NCBI GenBank assembly: GCA_037178975.1
Contig: JASJZH010000003.1
Location: forward strand, 3,534,001 to 3,598,000
DNA: 64,000 nt
Source: Oscheius tipulae
Taxonomy: Eukaryota > Nematoda > Chromadorea > Rhabditida > Rhabditidae
Direction of reading: 5' to 3'
Positions 58,601-64,000 of the stretch are shown in pieces; the stretch's first letter is position 1; every line of letters starts with the position of its first letter. The translations under genes were made by a program, and so were the position numbers. Under the pieces are notes generated by a model, which saw only the letters and a list, made by a program, of their open reading frames with translations, did no database searches and was not told where the DNA came from.

Positions 58601-61600
58601 TTACTGCTGCATGGACTTGACCAGCTTTCCCACTGTAACATAAGTATCCTTATTCTTGTGAGACTTGGAATAGATCAATTGGAGGCATTCCATGTCTCGT
58701 CGATCGAATGCCATCTTGGCAGCTTCAATGTAGTTTCTGAAACAGATCTTTGTTCAGTCGATGATGGATGTTACCCCATGAGAAGACGGGTCTGAACCAG
58801 GTCCTGGTAACCGGTCACTTTCATTGCATACTTCTTGGCTTCGTCCAATCGATTGTACCGAACACACGCTTTAACGAATGGCTTAATAACATTAATTAGG
58901 AAAATGGGTACAATGACTACCACATAGCCGACCGGTGACTTCTTTTGGGCCATATCGAATAGCTGTTCCATTCGACCAGCCTTTGCCAGACCCTCAATTG
59001 TCCATAACCAAACTCTGAAAGATAAGTTCAGTAAAAGTTTCAACAGCTCTTACTGTTTTTCCGACAGTTTGCACTGATGTTTTAGTTGATTGACCTTCTG
59101 AATATCTGCCGCGAACTGGATGACTGTTTCTCGGATGGTCATTTTGTCCTGACTCCGTTCTGTTTGGCTGGGAGCAAAGGCAGCCATGTCCGCTAAGAGT
59201 TCCGCCACTCCTTTATCGCCGAGACTCTGGGCCGCGTCCTTGGCCTGTCTCAAGGAGTTGAGCCTTTCCACTGGCTAAAGTTCATGTTATATGGATTTTA
59301 CATGGTACAAACATTAGTCTCTTCGTTGGCAGCGTCCAAATGGAACATGACGAGTCGTTCAAAGTCACTAGCTTGTTCCAACAAGGCAAGCATTTGCTTC
59401 CCATGACCTCGGTTCGAGTCTTCTCTCACCAGCTTCTGGTACACTATTTGTGCCTTAAACTTCTACTCTGTATGACTTTAGTTGACGTACCATTGGAATC
59501 TTCCTAATAGATAGTTCATAGTCGGCTCTCTTCTGTCCTGCCATCAAATGCCTCACAACCTGATGCATTAGCTGAGGTCTCTGTGCTTGGGCTGCTCTCG
59601 AAAGAGCTTCGTTGATGTCTCCAAGCTGGAGAAGAACTTGAACTTGCTTCGAGTCATCTGTCTCTCGTTTGATCAACAGACGAGCTAGCTTCGGCAACTT
59701 GGATTCTACGGCTCGAGTGGCAGCATCTGAAGAGTCTATTTAAGGGAACACATCTCATACCGGCAATAGAAACGTGAGGATATTGGGACAATTTGTCGTA
59801 GATCTTCTTCTCCAAAGCGTCCACATCCATCTCATAGACATTCTTCTCAGCCGCTGCACTCTTTATAGTTCTCCTGACCCATTCGAGAAGAACTCTGTCA
59901 ACTCCGTCTTCTATGTCCCCTTTCAGCCATTTGCAGATCTCGATGGCAGTACCGTACTGCCCAATGTCAATAAGTCTGTTCAGTAAACAAGAAGGGCCAA
60001 TTTCGGAATATCTGAAGAACGTAGCCAATAGACTTGTTTTTCAGTAAAACTCACTGCAGGTAGCTCATGGGAATTCCGATTCGCGAGGTGCGAATGGCGT
60101 TCAAAACACGGAGCTCTTTGATGACCTTGACAAACTCGTTGGTATCGAACGAGCTGACGAAGGCGAGACCAAATCGAGCTGCTGCGAGAAGGTTCTTTTG
60201 TTGGTCTGTATCCCAGGAGAGTGCGGCTACTTTTGTGCAATGGTTGATGGCTGTTGGGAGGTCACGGACTAGGAGAGAATACTCATACGCCTTATGACTC
60301 TTCCCCGCAATAAGCAGCTGAGACGCCTCGTGAAGTAAAGCTCCGTCCGAAGGAGATGCCAGTTCGAGAACTTCCTTTTCTTCGTCTTAAACAAAGTCAA
60401 TTCAACCTATCCGATCAACTGACGTGTTACTGTTGACAGATACTCCATCTTTGTGTCGTTGTAGATTTTCACGCCGTCGTGTTCAATTCCGACTTGGAAG
60501 AGACCATCGCCGTATCTGTAACATATTTCAGTTCTATTAATGCAACTTACTCGTAAGAAGATTGTGCTTCGCCAACGTTGAATACTTGCATGAAATTAGG
60601 TTTCTGTTGCAGAAAGACACAGTCCTCCCCGACCCATCCAAACTTATAGATCGAGGAGTCGTCTTGGACATTTATTCGACAGATTTCCGTTGAGAGATCG
60701 GTCGAGACAATCTGGGATTTATCGTGTAAAATAAATTCATTTGATCCACCTGTATAATACGGGAGGAGTGATAAACAGCCAGTCGAAGACGGCTGGGAGA
60801 GACGGCGATCTTTGCGTACTGACCATCCGACAGAGCCCACGAGGTGTCCTATTTTTTACTGTGAAACTAAAAGTAAAGGCAAACCTGAACATGAAGAGTG
60901 TCTCCCTGACTGCCCGAATAGAAGTCTCTGCCCAGTACGACTATGACTTTCGTCAGTTCTTTGGCTGGTTGGAACACAGTCCACGCCGTTGGATACTCCT
61001 TTGCTGCTGAAATGAGATGTATCAGAGAATTTCAGCTCTCTTACGAATGGTCATGTTCCAGATGACTGGCTCATTGACCGAATTGACAATGTGAATTCTG
61101 TACTGTTCGTCGACTACTGCCACTCCTGAGTCATGAGTCGTAGAAAAGAATTTCACGTACTTCTCCTCTCGAATGTTCTGAATATCTCTCAATCCTTTGA
61201 TGATTTTCTAACTCACAGCTCGGAAGGTGAAATCTCCCACTTTCTCTCCAAGGGACGAGACTAAAGTGGCATAGCCTCTATGATCAAGAATGACCAGTCG
61301 GTGTCCTCTAGTCCAGTCCATAGCCACTGCATCGGGTACTTCGAGCCGTTCTTTGAGAACACCTCCACCACTCATTCTGATCGAAATCAGCCAGGACATT
61401 GACGCGTTAGAATAGGCCAGGGCTGCAAAAATTACTTCTTCGGAATAGCCCGACTCACCTATTGGTCCCGAATAAGGGCAAGCTGAGAAAAGAAGACATT
61501 TCTTGAGATCCAGGCTGGGAGTAGAATCATAGCAAGTTGTGAGACTGTATTCTGTTGCAATTAAAAACAAGTAGACTCACTTTAGGATGGCATTGCCCAC

Positions 61601-61645
61601 GGTGATCCATTTATAGGTTTGTTTGTTCGTCCTTCGATCTGTCAT
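58601..61645 (-). CDS. VPS16: VPS16, HOPS/CORVET core subunit
   Basis: Class C Vps core subunit for endosome and lysosome tethering and fusion. Start [20 protein letters not shown]. The N-terminal beta-propeller part includes [20 protein letters not shown]-type sequence ([20 protein letters not shown]). The C-terminal helical VPS16 domain includes [19 protein letters not shown]-coding exons, [52 protein letters not shown] and the hallmark [20 protein letters not shown]. It ends [15 protein letters not shown], stop 58601-58603. About 12 short introns and roughly 850 residues, close to the usual length. Confidence 0.9.
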
Positions 61646-61945
61646 CCCGTCTCTTGAAATAATTTGTATTTTTGGTGATTGTTATGTTCTCGCTTGAGAC
61701 AAGACTATGAACTCGAGCTATCAATCGAAAAATTGTGGTCAACCCTCAGTCGCTTTCAGAGGCTCATAAAGCGTGACCTCTTCGATTGCATGTTCCGATA
61801 ACCACCAGGTAAATTTGCTTGAAGGACAAAGCCGCGGTCTTTGAAGTGGAGCTTACTACGCAAGTTTTATTATGAATGCGAAAGTAATATGGTAAAAGAA
61901 GGGCAAAGCAAATCATTCAAAAAAGAGATCAGGTCCTCTTGACAG
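61646..61945. other. Gap between VPS16 start and TXNDC9 stop
   Basis: About 300 bp on the path of two co-directional genes. No coding sequence seen. Confidence 0.5.
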
Positions 61946-62769
61946 TCACCAGTCTTCCTCATTATCGTAAGCAGCATCGCAAGAGCGGATGGTTTTCTTC
62001 TTCTTCGGATCAGCCTTCGGGCGTTGGACAGTTATGACACCGCTACGGGCTAGACGGGTCTCAAGAGTCTAGTAACAGTTTGAAAATGCCAATAAAGAAC
62101 ACACCTCAGTTTTGAATTCATCAACTCCTCCAAGATCGTCAAAGCCACGAATGTAATCGCATGTCTTCTGGTCAACGATTATGGCGATTGTGGGAATGAC
62201 TCGAATGTTTAGGCGATCGACCAGGAACTTTGCCTAAGGCGGGACATTTGAAGGAAAATGTTGCTAACTGTACCTTCTCGGCGTTGATGCTAATAAATCG
62301 CGTTTGCACGTACTTTGGGGCGAGCTTCTCGAAGTGTTTATCAACAATTTTGCACCTAAACATTGATGGTAATGCATATGGGGGAGAACACAAACCTGAA
62401 GTTGGATGGAATGTAGAAGAGACAGACGACATTGTTGCTCTTCTTCGTGGCCTCGAAGAATTCCTTTTCGTCGGCAACTTCCTCGTACTTTCCGTGACCA
62501 TTCATCAACATGTTCTAAATTGGTAACGTATGACCCGATTAAAAAAAAAACTTACATTTTTGTCCTGCTGGACCTTTTTCAGCTCTTCCATGCGTTTTCT
62601 TCGAATAGATTCCAGATCATCCTGATCAAGGTTTTCCAGTCTGAACCAAAGCGTTGTCAAATTACGAATGAAATAGCGCTAACCTGCTCATTTCCTGATC
62701 GATTTGTTCCTCCACTATTCTGGCTGCCTGCATCAGCTGGGCTCCAAGTTGCTGTTGTAGACCAGCCAT
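61946..62769 (-). CDS. TXNDC9: TXNDC9 (phosducin-like, thioredoxin-fold chaperonin cofactor)
   Basis: Phosducin-like protein of the PLP3 class that modulates CCT-dependent folding of tubulin and actin. Start [20 protein letters not shown]; coiled N-terminus [20 protein letters not shown]; then [20 protein letters not shown] and [40 protein letters not shown] and [18 protein letters not shown] follow. Next comes [20 protein letters not shown]; the tail [19 protein letters not shown] ends at stop 61946-61948. As in the family there is no CxxC redox motif. Five exons. Confidence 0.94.
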
Positions 62770-62857
62770 TTTTCGATTTCTGAAAGCTTATTCACTAAAA
62801 GACTACGAACATAGAAGAAGAAGTACAAGGAAAGCACTGGAAAAGTCTGCATTTCAA

Positions 62858-63106
62858 ATGGCGGCGCAAGAGATACATACATGGTCAGTTTTTCGTTGCG
62901 GGACAAGAGATATGAGGCTTTTCAGTCGGCAGCACATCAAGTACTCTCATTTTGATCTAACAAAAGAGACGAGGGCAGTTTTGTTGAAAAATAGGGAGAA
63001 GAAGAAAAACTCGAAAGAATTTCCCAATTTGATTCAGTTTCAAGCCCCGCGCTTTTTCCTGACTTCTGAACAAGAAACTTTTAAAGAATTTATTGTTGCG
63101 TTATGA
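62858..63106 (+). CDS. Small basic protein of unknown function
   Basis: Two exons joined by a 42-nt intron (GTCAGTTTTT...GGCTTTTCAG): MAAQEIHTC, then RQHIKYSHFDLTKETRAVLL, KNREKKKNSKEFPNLIQFQA, PRFFLTSEQETFKEFIVAL. About 68 residues. The start is only 90 bp from the divergent TXNDC9 start. The intron reading is preferred because it removes a weak segment and has good splice signals. No family recognised. Confidence 0.5.
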   Translation: MAAQEIHTWSVFRCGTRDMRLFSRQHIKYSHFDLTKETRAVLLKNREKKKNSKEFPNLIQFQAPRFFLTSEQETFKEFIVAL

Positions 63107-63125
63107 TAGTTGTGTTATTCGTCGT

Positions 63126-63914
63126 CTATTGTAGTTCCTCTCTATTGCTGCAGTCGCCAGTATCCTCGTCATTGTCAACTTTTATATTTCTGACTGGATC
63201 GGACATGCAGATCAAGTAGACAGGAGCCCGTTCATTCGTCTTGTACGTCATTTGCATATCCTCTTCAAGACATTTTCTATCATTTCGCGAAACAGCTTCC
63301 TCTCGCGGTTCCTGATGTCTGACACTGCCCATCTTCTCGAAAACCGCTTCGAAATTCTTGTTGATGATACTCTCTCAGAATGAAGAGTGGTCGGAAGGGC
63401 AATGGGTCCCACATCTCTCTCAGTTTCAGCTTCGGGGCTGTCGCAGTCGACACCAGTGTGTTGTCGACTGAGGTAGCAATCGTTGGAGACACGTTTCAGT
63501 GTTCTCATGATGCCCACGTCTCCTGGATCCATCTCGTCTGGCAGACTTTTCTTTCTTGACACTGCTCAATTCAGCGTCTTCCGTGAAGTCTTCTTCGGTC
63601 TCCTCTTCCACCAGATGTGTCTCTTCACCCCCTGACTGTCGTCGGTCAGTGTGGTCCTCATCCCAGTAACTCGACTATCACTCAAGTCGTCGTCCAAATT
63701 GTCCGAAAGATCCAATTCTCCATCCGACGAGTAGGATTCTGCCGCAGCCAGTCGTTCTCCTCTTTCTTCCTCGATGTCGCACAGGTTCTTCGCATCGTTC
63801 AGACTGCTGTTCTTCGAGACCGCCGTCTTCGACTTGTTTGATCCTCCAACAGTCGAGACGATGATTGTGAGTAGCAGACAGCAGATGGAACAGCACACTT
63901 TCGTCCATCCTCAA
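63126..63914 (-). CDS. Acidic low-complexity protein, exons partly unresolved and 5' end outside
   Basis: Several overlapping minus-strand frames. The most gene-like path is a hydrophobic start region (VCCSICCLLLTIIVSTVGG) followed by acidic Ser/Asp-rich sequence (SSDGELDLSDNLDDDLSDSR), then LKRVSNDCYLSRQHTGVDCD and AVFEKMGSVRHQEPREEAVS. The last part reads RAPVYLICMSDPVRNIKVDN and ends at stop 63126-63128. The hydrophobic frame has no ATG here, so a first exon may lie beyond 63914 or beyond the window. Exon joins are uncertain and no family is recognised. Could be a secreted or single-pass protein. Confidence 0.45.
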
Positions 63915-64000
63915 ATGTATTGCCTTTTAGTGATAACTTTGTTCAACAAAAAAATTACAAAACGAACATGCAATTACACGATTTATTTGCACCGGATAAA

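Noticed and set aside
58601-61645. IFT172-like ciliary transport protein
   Set aside because: The helical repeats first suggested IFT172, but the [12 protein letters not shown] block and the propeller-plus-Vps16 layout fit VPS16. Cilia evidence therefore rests on DNALI1 alone.
63566-63898. Protein starting at 63898 with MCCSICC
   Set aside because: The codon there is GTG, not ATG. In this eukaryotic gene it is more likely internal to an exon that continues upstream.

Overview
This is a eukaryotic window from a gene-dense animal genome: about 31 protein-coding genes in 64 kb, most with many very short introns (roughly 35-55 nt, GT..AG). Animal-type genes include a Cys-loop nicotinic-type receptor, strawberry notch, KMT5A/PR-Set7, Gemin2, syntaxins, cyclin B and actin. 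At first sight it looks nematode-like, because introns are tiny and a TTTCAG/TTTAG acceptor sits a few bases before many start codons, which suggests spliced-leader trans-splicing. However, an intact axonemal inner-arm dynein light chain (DNALI1/p28) argues for motile cilia, which nematodes lack. PEX19 and peroxisomal Lon show that peroxisomes are present. The most likely source is a small ciliated invertebrate with a compacted genome (a spiralian or orthonectid-like animal, for example). I cannot name the species.

Layout. 1-12 kb, all minus: peroxisomal Lon (cut by the window start), a C2H2 zinc-finger protein, VPS53 (GARP) and NUP107. 12-18.5 kb, plus: a BAR-like coiled-coil protein, ETF-ubiquinone oxidoreductase and serine hydroxymethyltransferase. 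18.6-22 kb, minus: AVL9 and KMT5A. 22.7-28.8 kb, plus: strawberry notch. 28.9-35.1 kb: four genes on alternating strands for secreted or membrane proteins (pepsin-like protease, unknown secreted protein, nicotinic-type receptor subunit, phospholipase A2-like protein). 35.1-40.6 kb: ABITRAM and PEX19 (minus), cyclin B (plus), actin (minus). 42.1-44.8 kb: two tandem, divergent syntaxins (plus). 44.8-51.9 kb, minus: a closely spaced run TOM5-like, TIM8, TTC7, Gemin2. 52.4-64 kb: EBP1/PA2G4 (plus), an M16 metallopeptidase, VPS16 and TXNDC9 (minus), a small unknown gene (plus) and an acidic unknown protein running off the right edge.

The most unusual locus is TTC7 (46.1-51.1 kb). One intron of about 909 bp encloses the complete DNALI1 gene on the opposite strand. 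Another intron of about 913 bp is filled by an 858-bp element with terminal inverted repeats. That element contains a second foldback element with a perfect 8-bp target-site duplication, and also a 38-bp, 37/38-identical piece of the nested DNALI1 gene.

Functional themes: endomembrane traffic (VPS53, VPS16, AVL9, two syntaxins, TTC7), peroxisome (LONP2, PEX19), mitochondrial import and redox (TOM5-like, TIM8, ETFDH) and cell-cycle chromatin (KMT5A, cyclin B, NUP107). No tRNA, rRNA, CRISPR or prokaryotic feature was seen.
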